Source: Gimesia benthica
GTDB taxonomy: Bacteria > Planctomycetota > Planctomycetia > Planctomycetales > Planctomycetaceae
Direction: 5' to 3'
Assembly: GCF_009720525.1 (NCBI RefSeq)
Contig: NZ_CP043930.1
Location: forward strand, 2,143,501 to 2,207,500
DNA length: 64,000 nt
Part shown: one piece after another, positions 36,866 to 46,964 of the stretch
Numbering within the stretch: the stretch's first letter is position 1
Layout of the letters: every line of letters starts with the position of its first letter
Translations under genes and position numbers: made by a program
The notes under the pieces: model-generated
What the model saw: the letters and a program-made list of their open reading frames with translations, nothing else
Database searches by the model: none
What the model was told of the DNA's origin: nothing

Positions 36866-39800
36866 ATGCATTTTATCCGTCTCACCCGGACAATCGCTTT
36901 TTCCATTATTACCAGTCTCATCCTGGTATCGGCCCCCGCTCTCCAGGCAGACGAAAAAGCAGAACAGCCCTTTCAGCCCAACGATCCACAGCAGGCCAAA
37001 CCTAATCCCCCCCTGAATCAGCTCAAGCAGATCCTGCAGGGAATCTTCGGCAAGAAAAAGCCTGCCGAAGCACAGGTAGACGAAGCCGACAAAAAACGCA
37101 CACCAGACTACTACCGTTACCCGCAGGACCTGGAACAGGAACGCCGCTTCAAAAGTGTACAGCAGTTACTCCAGGACGAGCAGTGGGAAGCCGCACGCGA
37201 AAAACTGCAGCTGATGCTGGAAAACAGCCTGAATCTCCCGGTCCACATCGCCGGGGAACGGGGATTAATCACTGACCGGGAACTGATCTACGAACTCCTG
37301 GAACTCCTGCCCGAGGAAGAGCAGCAGAAATTCGAACGGCAATATGCGGCCCTCGCAGAAAAAATGTTCAACGACGCGCAGCAGAATAACGCGCCCCCCG
37401 AGCAGTTCGCCGAAATCGCCACCCGCTTCTCCAGCACTGCTGCCGGCGCCCGGGCGATGAACTACCTGATCTCCTATCATATGGAACGCAAAGAGTTCGG
37501 ACTGGCTGAGCAATACGTTCAACGACTTCTGAAATACCAGCCCCCCCTGACTCGATCCCCCCAATGGAAAACTAAAGCCGCCTATATCCTGAAACAGACA
37601 GGCAACCAGGAACTGGCCCGGCAACTGATGGCATCATCTGGCGGTGCTGTCGACCTCAGCCAGCCGATTCAAATCGGAGGCAGCACCGAAAAACCGCTGA
37701 CCTGGCTCGAAAAACAACAGATCCTTGGCTCAACCGGAAATCAGCCCCTGGACGAATGGCCCATGCTGTTCGGCTCTCCCAGCCATGCCGCCCGCGCCCA
37801 ACAGGCCGATCCGCTGCTGATTCCCCGCTGGTCTTACCCACTGACTTCCAACCATTCGATCCAGTCTCAGCTCGATCTGATCCAGGAAGATCTGGCCAGC
37901 TCCGAGCATGCTACTGTACCAGCTCTGCCTCCCCTGGCCATCGACGGAAAAATCGTCTTTCGCACCCTGAAGGGAGTGCAGGTCATCGACTCAGCGACCG
38001 GGGCTCCGCTCTGGCAGACAGCCCTGGAGAACTCTCCGGAAGAGTCCTTTATCAAAGCACAGCTAAAGGGACAACAGGAACCCGAGGCCCGGCGACTCTT
38101 TGATCCCGCACCAGAAGTGCGTCCGTTCTCTATATACAATGGGACCGATCCCGATGCGCACCCGCTGACCAGCCTGATCTACCGCAACGCCAACTGGGGC
38201 AGCCAGAGCAGCGATGGCGAGCGGCTGTTTATTCTGGAAAGCATGCGACTGAACCTCAGCGCCAGCGGCACTTCGCGGAATCTGAACCGCTTCCGCCGTC
38301 GGCGAGGCGACTTTGAGGAAGACTTCTGGTCATCCAATCAACTGGTCGCCTACGACCTGCAAACCGGTCAGCCTCTCTGGAAAGTCGGAGGCGTCAAATT
38401 CGATGAACCGTTCGACCTGCCCCTCGCGGGAACCTTCTTCTTTGGTGCTCCCACCCCTTCCGGCAACGAACTCTATATCATTGGCGAACGCGATCGTGAG
38501 ATTCGGGTTTATGCCCTTAATCCACAGACTGGTGAAGAACTCTGGTCTCAGCAGATCGGCAACCCCGAACAGGATATCGCCCTGGACATGGTCCGCCGCT
38601 GGTGGATCGCACCGGTCGCCGTCGACCAGGGAATTCTGATCTGCCCGACCACCATCGGTCTGGTCACCGCCATCGGCCAGTTGAACCACTCCATTCTGTG
38701 GTCCGCCCGCTATACCTCATCTGCTTCAGATGAGAACGGCCAGCATTTCAACCGCCTCGAACAGACCAGCTTCGAACCCCTCAATCAACGCTGGAGTCCC
38801 TCTGCACCGATTATCATCGACAGCAAAGTCGTTTACACGCCCCCCGATGATCAGTCGCTGATCTGCCTCGATCTGATCACAGGCCTGCCGGCCTGGACCA
38901 AACGGGCCAAAGAGGCCATGGTCTCCCTGGCCGGCGTCGCGGATGGCAAAGTCCTGATGGTGGGCATGAACAGTGTGACCGCCATCGACCTCAAAACAGG
39001 TAAAAACGCCTGGCAGACACTCTACGACAGACAGGCGGGCGCCCCTTCAGGACAGGCCGTGATTGCCGACCAGCATCTGCACGTCCCCCTGCAGAGCGGA
39101 CAGGTCTGGACCTTCGACGTCGCTTCGGGCAAAGTCGTCAACCGGCTGTCGAACGCCAGCACCAACCAGCCTTTGGGAAATCTGATCGTACATCGCGGTC
39201 AGTTTCTTTCCCTGAGCCCCCGCGGCCTGGTCAGCTACGAACAGAAACAGACCTTTGAAAATCAGATCCAAAAGATCAAGCAGCAGAACCCGAACAGCCC
39301 GCTGGCACTCTTCAAAGAAGCCGAACTGCTGATCATGAATCAGCGCTACCAGGCCGCCTGGTTCCGTCTGCAGCAGATCGATCGCAGCCAGCTCCCTGCC
39401 GCAGATCAGAAAAAATTCCACGACCAAGAGGTTCACTGCCTGACCGCACTGATCCGCTCCGACTTTCAGCAGCACGATGAACTGGTCACCGAGTTGCAGC
39501 AGCAGGTCAGCTCCGAAAGCGAACGACTGGAACTGCAGCGTCTGCTCATCGAACGCGCCCGGGCCCGGCACGAATTCTCCCGCACACTCTCACTGCTCAA
39601 GGAACTGGGACAGGCTCCTTCCGAGACTTTCTTCCAGAACGATAATACTGAAGTCCAGATTGACTGCTGGATCGCCGGCCAGGCCGAAGATCTCTGGAGT
39701 CAGGCCAGCAAAGTAGAACAGGAACAGTTCACACAACACTTGAATCAACGGGCAGCGGAACTCGCAAATGCCGACAGCGAAGATCAGCAACGCTTCCTGC

Positions 39801-41608
39801 GTCAGTTCGGTTTTCATACCGCCTCGATTCCGGTTTTGAGACAGCTCATCGATGGCGCCCTGGCTTCGGAAGAATTCTTCACCGCTGAACTCTGGCTCTC
39901 CCGTCTGATCCAACAGAAGCAGCCGGAACTCACCGCAGAAGGCCTGTCAGGCATGGTTCGACTCTGCCTGAAACACGAACTCTACGCCGATGCACAGCAT
40001 TATCTGGAAGAACTTGCCAGCCTCGATTCTCAACTCCGTCTGCCCAATAACCAGAGCGTGGAACAGTTCATGGTCGCCACCTTACAGACGCTGCGCGACA
40101 ACGAACAAGGGCGACCGCAGTCCAGCAACTGGCGTCCGGAAAAACTCAAGCTGATTGTCGGCGGTTCAGGCCGCTATATCTCAACCCGCGAACAGACGCT
40201 CGACACACTCGACTCGCCACTCCCCTTCTTCCGCACACACAGCCTGACCGTCGATCCCCGCGAGAACCGGCTGGCCATGACTGAGACCTTCAGCAAGCGA
40301 ATGATCTGGTCAACGCCCCTGCGTTCCATGCAGCAGTCCCGTTCATCCAGTTTCAATGAAAGCGAACTGGTGGGCCACAATCTGGTACTGCAGCACCGCG
40401 ATATGCTCCACCTCTACGACCTCGTCGACCGGAAGCTGATCTGGAGTCAGAAGCTCGAACGGGAGCAGACGAATCGCTACTACAACAGCATGTTCAACCG
40501 GACGCCCGCACCGCTGGGAACCGAATCGTCTCTGATTCATCGGCACCATCCATCGATCGTGATTCGCAATGTCGGCATGATCGCCGCTGCCAACGCCGAT
40601 TACACCTGCTACTACAGTCGTCGCAAAATTATTCTTGTCGACACCCGCACCGGCCAGATCCGCTGGACCCATGAAAACGTGGATCAGGACACCCGGGTCC
40701 TCGGGGATGACCGGCAGATCTATCTCGTCTCACGGAATCGTGAAGTGAAAAAGATCCTCCGCGTTAGCGATGGTCAGGAGCGCGAACTGCCGACCAACAT
40801 TCGCCTGATGAGTCACGCGATTTATCAGGGGGGCTCCAACTTTGTCGGCATCATTCCTACCGGCGACATTAAGCATCCCATCCGCGATGCCCGCCTGACT
40901 TCGATCTTCGCCTTCCAGCCGGGCGTGACGCATCTGCCCTGGACGCGGGAATTTGACCGCGAAACCAAATTCGCCATGTGCAGCCAACATTTCCTCGCGG
41001 CACTCACGCCTGCTGGGGAACTGAAAATCGTCGACCTCAGAAACGGTCAGGTGCGGGACCTGGGAACCATCAACAAGGATCAGTTAGGGAAACACGATGA
41101 CTTTTACGTCGTAGCAGATCGTGCCCGCGTCTACCTGGTCGGCAATTCCCAGGCACGCAATACGATTTCGGTCAGCGTGCCCTCAGTTCCTACGAATGGT
41201 TCTCTGACCGTCTTTGATCGCCAGACCGGAAAACAGATCTGGACCGAGGACTTCGAAAAGAAACATCTGGTCCTCGACGAACAGAATCTGCTGCCAATAA
41301 CGCTCCTCGTCTCGCGAGATTACCTGCGGACCGGTAATCGGTCCACCAGTATTATCCATCTCAAAGCGCTGGACAAACATACCGGCAAAACGCTGTTCGA
41401 CTGGAAAGCACCGCTGGAATCCAATATTCGGGACATCCGAGTCGACTACGAACAGAAAATGATGGAAATATTAATGTACAACGCCAAAATCCATCTCTAC
41501 GACGCCAACGTGCTCGCTTTAGGCCGAACCGCCCCCGTTGCACCGGAAAACGATCCCGCGAAAGCCGCTGAAAAGCCATCTCAGGAAAAGGGCGAAAAAA
41601 AGAATTGA
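36866..41608 (+). CDS. Giant exported protein with two PQQ-type beta-propeller regions
   Basis: 1580 residues with a signal peptide (about 1-28, ending in LQAD). The N-terminal part is helical and TPR-like (about 80-280). It is followed by a PQQ/pyrrolo-quinoline-type propeller (about 310-800) with repeated units such as LVAYDLQTGQPLWKVGG, VYALNPQTGEELWSQQIG and VTAIDLKTGKNAWQTLY. A central helical segment (about 830-1100) separates a second propeller (about 1120-1550; HLYDLVDRKLIWSQKL, LVDTRTGQIRWTHE and LTVFDRQTGKQIWTED). The unit signature is D-x-x-T-G-x-x-x-W. No enzyme motif is visible, so a structural or binding role in the envelope is most likely. The C-terminus is Lys/Glu-rich. Confidence 0.82.
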   Translation: MHFIRLTRTIAFSIITSLILVSAPALQADEKAEQPFQPNDPQQAKPNPPLNQLKQILQGIFGKKKPAEAQVDEADKKRTPDYYRYPQDLEQERRFKSVQQLLQDEQWEAAREKLQLMLENSLNLPVHIAGERGLITDRELIYELLELLPEEEQQKFERQYAALAEKMFNDAQQNNAPPEQFAEIATRFSSTAAGARAMNYLISYHMERKEFGLAEQYVQRLLKYQPPLTRSPQWKTKAAYILKQTGNQELARQLMASSGGAVDLSQPIQIGGSTEKPLTWLEKQQILGSTGNQPLDEWPMLFGSPSHAARAQQADPLLIPRWSYPLTSNHSIQSQLDLIQEDLASSEHATVPALPPLAIDGKIVFRTLKGVQVIDSATGAPLWQTALENSPEESFIKAQLKGQQEPEARRLFDPAPEVRPFSIYNGTDPDAHPLTSLIYRNANWGSQSSDGERLFILESMRLNLSASGTSRNLNRFRRRRGDFEEDFWSSNQLVAYDLQTGQPLWKVGGVKFDEPFDLPLAGTFFFGAPTPSGNELYIIGERDREIRVYALNPQTGEELWSQQIGNPEQDIALDMVRRWWIAPVAVDQGILICPTTIGLVTAIGQLNHSILWSARYTSSASDENGQHFNRLEQTSFEPLNQRWSPSAPIIIDSKVVYTPPDDQSLICLDLITGLPAWTKRAKEAMVSLAGVADGKVLMVGMNSVTAIDLKTGKNAWQTLYDRQAGAPSGQAVIADQHLHVPLQSGQVWTFDVASGKVVNRLSNASTNQPLGNLIVHRGQFLSLSPRGLVSYEQKQTFENQIQKIKQQNPNSPLALFKEAELLIMNQRYQAAWFRLQQIDRSQLPAADQKKFHDQEVHCLTALIRSDFQQHDELVTELQQQVSSESERLELQRLLIERARARHEFSRTLSLLKELGQAPSETFFQNDNTEVQIDCWIAGQAEDLWSQASKVEQEQFTQHLNQRAAELANADSEDQQRFLRQFGFHTASIPVLRQLIDGALASEEFFTAELWLSRLIQQKQPELTAEGLSGMVRLCLKHELYADAQHYLEELASLDSQLRLPNNQSVEQFMVATLQTLRDNEQGRPQSSNWRPEKLKLIVGGSGRYISTREQTLDTLDSPLPFFRTHSLTVDPRENRLAMTETFSKRMIWSTPLRSMQQSRSSSFNESELVGHNLVLQHRDMLHLYDLVDRKLIWSQKLEREQTNRYYNSMFNRTPAPLGTESSLIHRHHPSIVIRNVGMIAAANADYTCYYSRRKIILVDTRTGQIRWTHENVDQDTRVLGDDRQIYLVSRNREVKKILRVSDGQERELPTNIRLMSHAIYQGGSNFVGIIPTGDIKHPIRDARLTSIFAFQPGVTHLPWTREFDRETKFAMCSQHFLAALTPAGELKIVDLRNGQVRDLGTINKDQLGKHDDFYVVADRARVYLVGNSQARNTISVSVPSVPTNGSLTVFDRQTGKQIWTEDFEKKHLVLDEQNLLPITLLVSRDYLRTGNRSTSIIHLKALDKHTGKTLFDWKAPLESNIRDIRVDYEQKMMEILMYNAKIHLYDANVLALGRTAPVAPENDPAKAAEKPSQEKGEKKN

Positions 41609-41618
41609 AAAATTCTAC

Positions 41619-41647
41619 TTGCGAAATAAAACTCACAAAAATAAAAT
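41619..41647 (+). promoter_or_regulatory. Candidate sigma-70 promoter of the Cys-rich lipoprotein gene
   Basis: TTGCGA (41619-41624), a 17-base spacer and TAAAAT (41642-41647), 58 bases upstream of the start codon and directly after the giant propeller gene. Confidence 0.45.
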
Positions 41648-41704
41648 GATGTAGTTTCACACCTGATATTTACTTGCCTGATTTAACACCGTTTGAGAAT
41701 CTCT

Positions 41705-42166
41705 ATGTTTCACCGCCTGTTTGTCCTGATCCTGATTGGCTCCCTGGTTCTGCCAGCCGTTCCAGTCTCAGGTTGCGAATGTGGCGAAAAACAGACATCT
41801 CAGTCCAGTTCCTGCTGCTGTTGCACACAAGCCAACAAGCAGCCAGAGCAGCCGCAACCTAAATCCTGCTGCTGTAAAACTGCGAAAACAGAAGAAAAAC
41901 AGGCCCCTGCGGAGCAGAAGCAGCTAAACTGCCAGCAGAATGGCTGCCAGTGTCAGCACAGCTTCTCCCAGCCCGCAACCGCGACTTCGGTCAAATCAGT
42001 TGAGCTGGCACAGCAGCTCCGTTGTAACTGGGACCTGATTGACCTGACAGCTCCCCTGAGCCCGGCGACACGCCCGGCCACTTCTCAATCTCGTGAGCTG
42101 CATACTACCGAAGTTCCCTGCTCTGCAGAGGAACATTGCGCGCATTTCTGCCTCTGGTTGATCTAG
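41705..42166 (+). CDS. Cys-rich probable lipoprotein, function unknown
   Basis: 153 residues with 16 Cys. The hydrophobic N-terminus runs into VSGC (Cys24), which fits a lipobox. After it come clusters CEC, CCCC (37-40), CCC (55-57), CQC (81-83) and single Cys to the end, mixed with Gln- and Lys-rich linkers. I do not recognise a family. The Cys clusters suggest binding of soft metals (Cu, Zn, Cd or Hg) at the cell surface. The next gene downstream is another secreted Cys-motif protein, which supports a metal-related unit. ATG 41705 is preceded by TTGAGAA; a TTG at 41693 is possible. Confidence 0.7.
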   Translation: MFHRLFVLILIGSLVLPAVPVSGCECGEKQTSQSSSCCCCTQANKQPEQPQPKSCCCKTAKTEEKQAPAEQKQLNCQQNGCQCQHSFSQPATATSVKSVELAQQLRCNWDLIDLTAPLSPATRPATSQSRELHTTEVPCSAEEHCAHFCLWLI

Positions 42167-42211
42167 TTCGCCCCGTTTCCGGCCGGATCAACCCGTGCCG
42201 TTCCCCGCATT

Positions 42212-42229
42212 TCATCATGTAAATGATGA
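42212..42229. promoter_or_regulatory. Inverted repeat upstream of the twin-CCGxC gene
   Basis: A perfect seven-base inverted repeat, TCATCAT with ATGATGA, around GTAA. It lies 46-63 bases after the lipoprotein stop codon and 120 bases before the next start. It has no T-tract, so it could be an operator. Confidence 0.35.
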
Positions 42230-42348
42230 CGTGCGCTCCTACCGGCCCCACGCCTTTCTGCAGGAGTCCCGAACGCACACCGCTTTAAGATACGTCACGT
42301 TTCAAGTAAGAAAAACCAAAACTGTTTTTTACCCTTAAGGAGAAAACC

Positions 42349-42783
42349 ATGCGTCAAGTATTATCAATCGCCGCCGTACTGGCTGTTGTCGCTTTTGCAG
42401 GTCAGGCATTCGCCGCAGATGCTAAAGCGATCTGCCCCGTTGCCGGTAAGCCCGCCAAAGACAGCGTCACCGCTGACTACAAAGGCACCACCGTTGCTCT
42501 CTGCTGTGGCAACTGCAAAAAAGCTTTCGAAGCAAACCCCAAGAAGTTTGCCGCTAAAGCCAACCTGCAGCTGGTTGCTACCGGCAAAGCCAAACAGGTC
42601 AAATGCCCCTTCGCTGGCAAGCCTGTCAATCCTGCTCAGTCCGTGACTGTAGCTGGAACTGAAGTTAAATTCTGCTGTGGTGGATGCAAAGGCAAAGCCG
42701 CTAAAGCTTCCGGCGATGAGCAGATCAAACTGATCTTCAATGACAAAGCCTTCGAAAAAGGTTTCAAAGTCACTGAAAAATAA
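42349..42783 (+). CDS. Secreted protein with two tandem CP(V/F)AGKP...CCGxC metal-site-like modules
   Basis: 144 residues with a classical signal peptide (about 1-23, cleaved near AFA). Two modules follow. The first has Cys29 in ICPVAGKP and Cys52, 53 and 56 in CCGNCKKAF. The second has Cys86 in KCPFAGKP and Cys109, 110 and 113 in CCGGCK. The spacing from the first Cys to the double Cys is 23 residues in both. This resembles YHS- or TRASH-type metal-binding folds and suggests binding of a soft metal in the periplasm. The start has a strong AAGGAG site. A terminator follows. The protein is Lys-rich. Confidence 0.8.
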   Translation: MRQVLSIAAVLAVVAFAGQAFAADAKAICPVAGKPAKDSVTADYKGTTVALCCGNCKKAFEANPKKFAAKANLQLVATGKAKQVKCPFAGKPVNPAQSVTVAGTEVKFCCGGCKGKAAKASGDEQIKLIFNDKAFEKGFKVTEK

Positions 42784-42847
42784 GCTGATTCGTCAGCGAA
42801 ATCTTTCAGCATGCATTCGCGGGCCAGCGTGCTGAGATTTTAAATAG

Positions 42848-42886
42848 AGAGCGGGCGTTTCTATCGAGAAGCGCCCGCTCTTTTTT
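42848..42886 (+). terminator. Intrinsic terminator
   Basis: A long stem, AGAGCGGGCG with CGCCCGCTCT, extended by TTCT/AGAA around an ATCG tetraloop and followed by six T. Confidence 0.92.
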
Positions 42887-42915
42887 CATGCCTGGATCTG
42901 ATCAACGGGCGTCAA

Positions 42916-44115
42916 TCAGGTCGTGTATTCTGAATTCAGCCGCACGTATTCCTGAGTCAGGTCACTGGTCCAGAACACAATCGACTCTGCCCCGAAAGGC
43001 AGCTGCAACTGAATCGAAACGTCCCGGTTTTCGCGAATCGAGCGGGAGACCGCTTCTTCATCGAAGTCGGCCGGCATACCCTTTTCGTAGATCAGCATCC
43101 CGTTGATATGCAGCACGATGTCCTGCTCGGTCAGCTTCACGTTCGTCCGACCGGTCGCGGAAACAATCCGTCCCCAGTTCGGATCCGAACCGGCAATCGC
43201 CGTCTTCACCAGCGCATCGTTGGCAATCGTGCGGGCAATTTCTTTCGCTTCCGCCTGCGTATTCGTCCCGGAGACTTCAATCGTGACGAAATGATCGGCG
43301 CCTTCTGCATCACGGATGATCGCCTGCCCCAGTTCCATCGCCACTTCCATAATCGCCGTCTGCAGATGTGTCAGGTCGTCTGTTGAAAGTGCTTCTGCTC
43401 CCGAGGCACCATTGGCCAGCAGAATGACCGAGTCGCTGGTACTTGTATGCCCTTCGACCGACACACAGTTGAAACTGTAATCCACGGCTTCCCTGAGCAG
43501 TACATCGGCCTGGCTGGCATTTAACGGAGCGTCGGTCATGATTACCGACAGCATCGTCGCCATGTTAGGAGCAATCATCGCCGCACCCTTCGCCACGCCA
43601 CTCACGCGCACGGTTCTCTCACCAATCGATAACTCGCGGGTCGCCTGCTTGGGAACGGTATCCGTGGTCATCATGCCCCGGGCTGCGTTCAGGAAGGACT
43701 CCGCGTCCGCCCCCAGCTCAGAGATCACTTTGGGGATCCCCGCCTCAATCGGTGTTCGTGGCAGGAAGTGACCGATGATTCCGGTCGAGCAGACCAGGAC
43801 TTCTTCGCTTTCCAGTCCGAGTCTTTCTGCGACCTGGCTGGTCATCCAGCGGGCATCTTCGATGCCGCGTTCGCCCGTGCAGGCGTTCGCATTTCCCGAG
43901 TTGATGATCACCGCCCGCACCGAATCGCCGGGCACACGTTCGCGGGATACCTTCACGGGAGCGCCACAAACCTGGTTCGTGGTATAAACGCCCGCCCCCA
44001 CACAGGGCTCATCAGACACAAACAGCGACAAATCGAAGGTCGATTTGTTTTCCTTTATCCCGCAGGCCAGACCGGCAGACCGGAAACCCTGGGGCAAAAT
44101 CATGTCAGCAGTCAA
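42916..44115 (-). CDS. argJ: Bifunctional ornithine acetyltransferase / N-acetylglutamate synthase
   Basis: A 399-residue self-cleaving enzyme of the cyclic arginine pathway. The cleavage and nucleophile Thr is in [31 protein letters not shown] and [10 protein letters not shown] are also conserved. The start is a TTG at 44115 with GAGGAG ideally spaced; ATG 44103 is too far from that site. It follows argC with a 28-base gap in the same direction. Confidence 0.96.
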   Translation of the reverse strand: MTADMILPQGFRSAGLACGIKENKSTFDLSLFVSDEPCVGAGVYTTNQVCGAPVKVSRERVPGDSVRAVIINSGNANACTGERGIEDARWMTSQVAERLGLESEEVLVCSTGIIGHFLPRTPIEAGIPKVISELGADAESFLNAARGMMTTDTVPKQATRELSIGERTVRVSGVAKGAAMIAPNMATMLSVIMTDAPLNASQADVLLREAVDYSFNCVSVEGHTSTSDSVILLANGASGAEALSTDDLTHLQTAIMEVAMELGQAIIRDAEGADHFVTIEVSGTNTQAEAKEIARTIANDALVKTAIAGSDPNWGRIVSATGRTNVKLTEQDIVLHINGMLIYEKGMPADFDEEAVSRSIRENRDVSIQLQLPFGAESIVFWTSDLTQEYVRLNSEYTT

Positions 44116-44143
44116 CTGCTTCTCCTCGGAAATAAATCATGGT

Positions 44144-45157
44144 TCAGACAATTAAGCCTGTCGTTTCCGGATAACCGGCCATCAGATTGAAATTCTGTAC
44201 CGCCACGCCTGCAGCCCCTTTAATCAGGTTATCGATTGCCGAAAAGACAATCAGCTGGTTCCCCGCGGACTGCAGCGAAATATCACAATAATTGGTCCCC
44301 GCCACTTCCCGGGTCGCGGGCAGCCGGTCGATGATGCGTACGAACGGCTTATCCGCATAGAAGGCACGGTAGACCTCTTTCAGATGATCCAGGCTCGTAT
44401 CTTCTTTCAGGCGGGGATACATGGTCGCCAGAATGCCCCGGTTCATCGGGGTCAGGTGCGGCGTGAAAGTCACTTTCACGTCTGTTCCGCCCAGCGTCGT
44501 CAGGACTTCTTCGATTTCCGGTGTGTGCCGATGCGTTCCCACACCATAGGCGGTGATGCTCTCATTACATTCCGGGTAGAGCGTTCCCAGCTTCGGTTTC
44601 CGCCCCGCACCGCTGACGCCACTTTTCGCGTCGATGATAATCCCCGTCGGCTCAATCAGGGAGTTGGCAATCAGGGGAGCCAGTCCCAGAATCGAGGCGC
44701 TGGTATAACAGCCGGGATTGGCGATCAGATTGGCACTGGGAATTTTGTCCGCACCGAGCTCGGGCAGACCATAAATCGTGCTCCCCAGCCGGGTCGGATC
44801 GATGTGCACATGATGATACCACTGCTCGTAGACCGCAGGATCACTCAAACGGTAGTCGGCACTCAAATCGACCACGCGACAGCCGTCGGCAAGCAGATCC
44901 GGAATCACTTCCATGCTGGCCACGTGTGGGAGAGCACAGAAGACAAAGTCGGCCCGTTCTGCAATTTCTGCCGCTGACAGATTCTCACAACGCAGATCCA
45001 GGCGCCCCTCGAGAGAGTGGTGAATCTCACTGATATGCGGTGCTTCATCTGAGCGTGTGGTCAGCGCGACGATCTCGACTTCGGGATTTCGCAGCAGAAT
45101 TTTGATCAGTTCCAGAGCCGCGTACCCCGTGGCTCCCATGATGGCAACTTTGGTCAT
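44144..45157 (-). CDS. argC: N-acetyl-gamma-glutamyl-phosphate reductase
   Basis: A 337-residue NADPH-dependent arginine biosynthesis enzyme. The Rossmann motif is [15 protein letters not shown] (Gly-x-x-Gly-Tyr). The catalytic Cys is in NPGCYTSA, and the His region in [15 protein letters not shown] and [13 protein letters not shown] matches the family. ATG 45157 is chosen because of the GGGGAACA upstream; the frame runs nine codons further without support. It is the first gene of the argCJ unit. Confidence 0.96.
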   Translation of the reverse strand: MTKVAIMGATGYAALELIKILLRNPEVEIVALTTRSDEAPHISEIHHSLEGRLDLRCENLSAAEIAERADFVFCALPHVASMEVIPDLLADGCRVVDLSADYRLSDPAVYEQWYHHVHIDPTRLGSTIYGLPELGADKIPSANLIANPGCYTSASILGLAPLIANSLIEPTGIIIDAKSGVSGAGRKPKLGTLYPECNESITAYGVGTHRHTPEIEEVLTTLGGTDVKVTFTPHLTPMNRGILATMYPRLKEDTSLDHLKEVYRAFYADKPFVRIIDRLPATREVAGTNYCDISLQSAGNQLIVFSAIDNLIKGAAGVAVQNFNLMAGYPETTGLIV

Positions 45158-45655
45158 TGTTCCCCGTTCCAGGTCTGTTCTCAAAAACCGTTCAGATCGG
45201 AGCGAGCCCCGCTGAACAAAATCAAAACGTACATTCTAAGCAGCTATATGGGGACGACAAGGTTGCCTGCCCCGGGGATCGCCCGCTTTCTCCAGATTTT
45301 GCAGTAACGCGGGCTTCACACGAGACAGAATCAATCGAACTCGACCACTGTCGGATGCGAACCAGCGTTCTCTGCAACCCTTGATTTATAATGGTTCTTT
45401 AGAATTAACAAAGTCAACTCTCTCACATCAAATGCCCCCGATTCTTTCAAATTAAGCGGCAAAATTAATTCTGTTTCCTTTTCAAAAAGTACCTGAAACA
45501 TCACAATAAATTGATCGATTCTGGTAGTTTCTACCGACGACAATTCAATTCGCTGGCGCTCGGCGTTCCTTTCTCAAATGGCCAGGACGGTAGGTCTTCG
45601 TCAGGGGTCGCGCCGACACGCATGCTAGCTCAACACGGATTTAGAATAGAGTAGA
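45158..45655. other. Divergent intergenic region upstream of argC
   Basis: About 500 bases, partly AT-rich. It contains one small leftward open frame, listed separately. A TAGAAT hexamer at 45642-45647 could be a -10 box for the sugar isomerase gene but lacks a good -35. Confidence 0.4.
45331..45543 (-). CDS. Small hypothetical open frame (doubtful)
   Basis: 70 codons from a TTG, AT-rich compared with its neighbours. The translation (IDQFIVMFQVLFEKETELILP and then LNLKESGAFDVREL) has a regular amphipathic helical look, vaguely like an acyl-carrier or small helical protein. There is no clear ribosome site and only a TTG start, so it may be a gene remnant or chance. Confidence 0.25.
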   Translation of the reverse strand: MSSVETTRIDQFIVMFQVLFEKETELILPLNLKESGAFDVRELTLLILKNHYKSRVAENAGSHPTVVEFD

Positions 45656-46879
45656 ATGTCTAACGTTGCCAAACTAGCCGCCGATGCGCTGTCTGAAGGT
45701 GGTGGAATTTTTCGACTGTCTCCTACCTGGGTTCCCCGAGCGTTCCTGCAGCCTGGCCGTCGTCTCAAACTGCATCCCAATGACTACTATGCCCTCGGAA
45801 CACACCGTGGCGGGATCGATGAACGCTGGTTTGGTTCTACAACGGTCGCTACCAACGAAGGGGCACCGGATGACGAAGGGCTCAGCTACTGTGTCTTCGG
45901 CGATGAAAAATTCACCCTGAAAGACGCCATCAGCGAACTGGGCGGCGAAATCATCGGCGACGCCATCTGGGGCAAGTACAACCGCTGGCCCGTCTACTCT
46001 AAATTCTTCGATAACATGGGTCCGATTCCGCACCACATGCACCAGAATTCCGAACAGGCTGCCAAAGTCGGTCAGGAAGGTAAGCCGGAATCCTACTATT
46101 TTCCTCCCCAACTGAACGCCATCGGAAATAACTTCCCCTACACTTTCATGGGACTGGAACCCGGAACCACTAAGCAGGACGTCATCGACTGCCTGGATCG
46201 CTGGAACGACGGCGACAACGGCATTCTGGATCTCTCCAAAGCCTATCGCCTCAAACCAGGAACCGGCTGGCTGATTCCTCCCTGTGTCCTGCATGCTCCC
46301 GGAAGCCTCCTGACCTACGAACCGCAGTGGGGCAGCGATGTCTTCGGCATGTACCAGTCAATGGTCGAAGGTCGAGCCGTACACCGCTCCCTGCTCACCA
46401 AGGACTTCCCCGAAGACAAGCACGACGACAACGCCTACCTCGTTGAAGCCCTCGACTGGGAAGCCAACGTCGATCCTAACTTTAAACAGAACAACTACCT
46501 CGAGCCGATCACCATTGGCGATACCGCCGCAGCAGGTTACGTTGACCGCTGGGTCGTCTACGGGAAAGTCAATGGCGAGCAGCTCTTCACCGCTAAGGAG
46601 TTGACCGTCGATCCGGGCGCAAAACTCACCCTCAAGGATACCGGCGCCTATAGCTGGATCACCGTCCAGGGTGAAGGCAAAATCGGCAACCTGCGGCTGC
46701 AGACGCCCGCCATGATCCGCTTCGGCGAAATAACGGAAGACGAAGTCTTCGTCATAGAAAAAACAGCGAAAGAAGGCGTTACCATCGAAAACACCGGCAG
46801 TGAGCCTCTCGTCTCGCTCCGTTACTTCGGTCCCGACGCCTGCCCCGACGCTCCTAACGTCGGCGACCATCACAAGTAA
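45656..46879 (+). CDS. Cupin-fold phosphomannose isomerase-like protein
   Basis: A 407-residue protein with a class I mannose-6-phosphate isomerase-like cupin layout. A probable metal-binding PHHMHQ motif lies near residue 125, a second conserved segment reads [21 protein letters not shown], and a C-terminal cupin-like beta domain follows ([12 protein letters not shown]). It is the first of three co-directional genes for sugar metabolism (gaps of 85 and 66 bases). The substrate may not be mannose 6-phosphate; a role in isomerising a sugar handled by the next two genes is an inference from context. Confidence 0.75.
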   Translation: MSNVAKLAADALSEGGGIFRLSPTWVPRAFLQPGRRLKLHPNDYYALGTHRGGIDERWFGSTTVATNEGAPDDEGLSYCVFGDEKFTLKDAISELGGEIIGDAIWGKYNRWPVYSKFFDNMGPIPHHMHQNSEQAAKVGQEGKPESYYFPPQLNAIGNNFPYTFMGLEPGTTKQDVIDCLDRWNDGDNGILDLSKAYRLKPGTGWLIPPCVLHAPGSLLTYEPQWGSDVFGMYQSMVEGRAVHRSLLTKDFPEDKHDDNAYLVEALDWEANVDPNFKQNNYLEPITIGDTAAAGYVDRWVVYGKVNGEQLFTAKELTVDPGAKLTLKDTGAYSWITVQGEGKIGNLRLQTPAMIRFGEITEDEVFVIEKTAKEGVTIENTGSEPLVSLRYFGPDACPDAPNVGDHHK

Positions 46880-46964
46880 ACTGAACCGTCACACGCGACT
46901 GCCCGACCTCTCGGGCAGTTTTTATTTCGATCTGATACCTCCTGCAGACATGAAGGACCCTCTC

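Noticed and set aside
36595-37005. A 136-codon plus-strand frame upstream of the giant propeller gene.
   Set aside because: It overlaps the propeller gene start in another frame, has no ribosome site and has no recognisable features.
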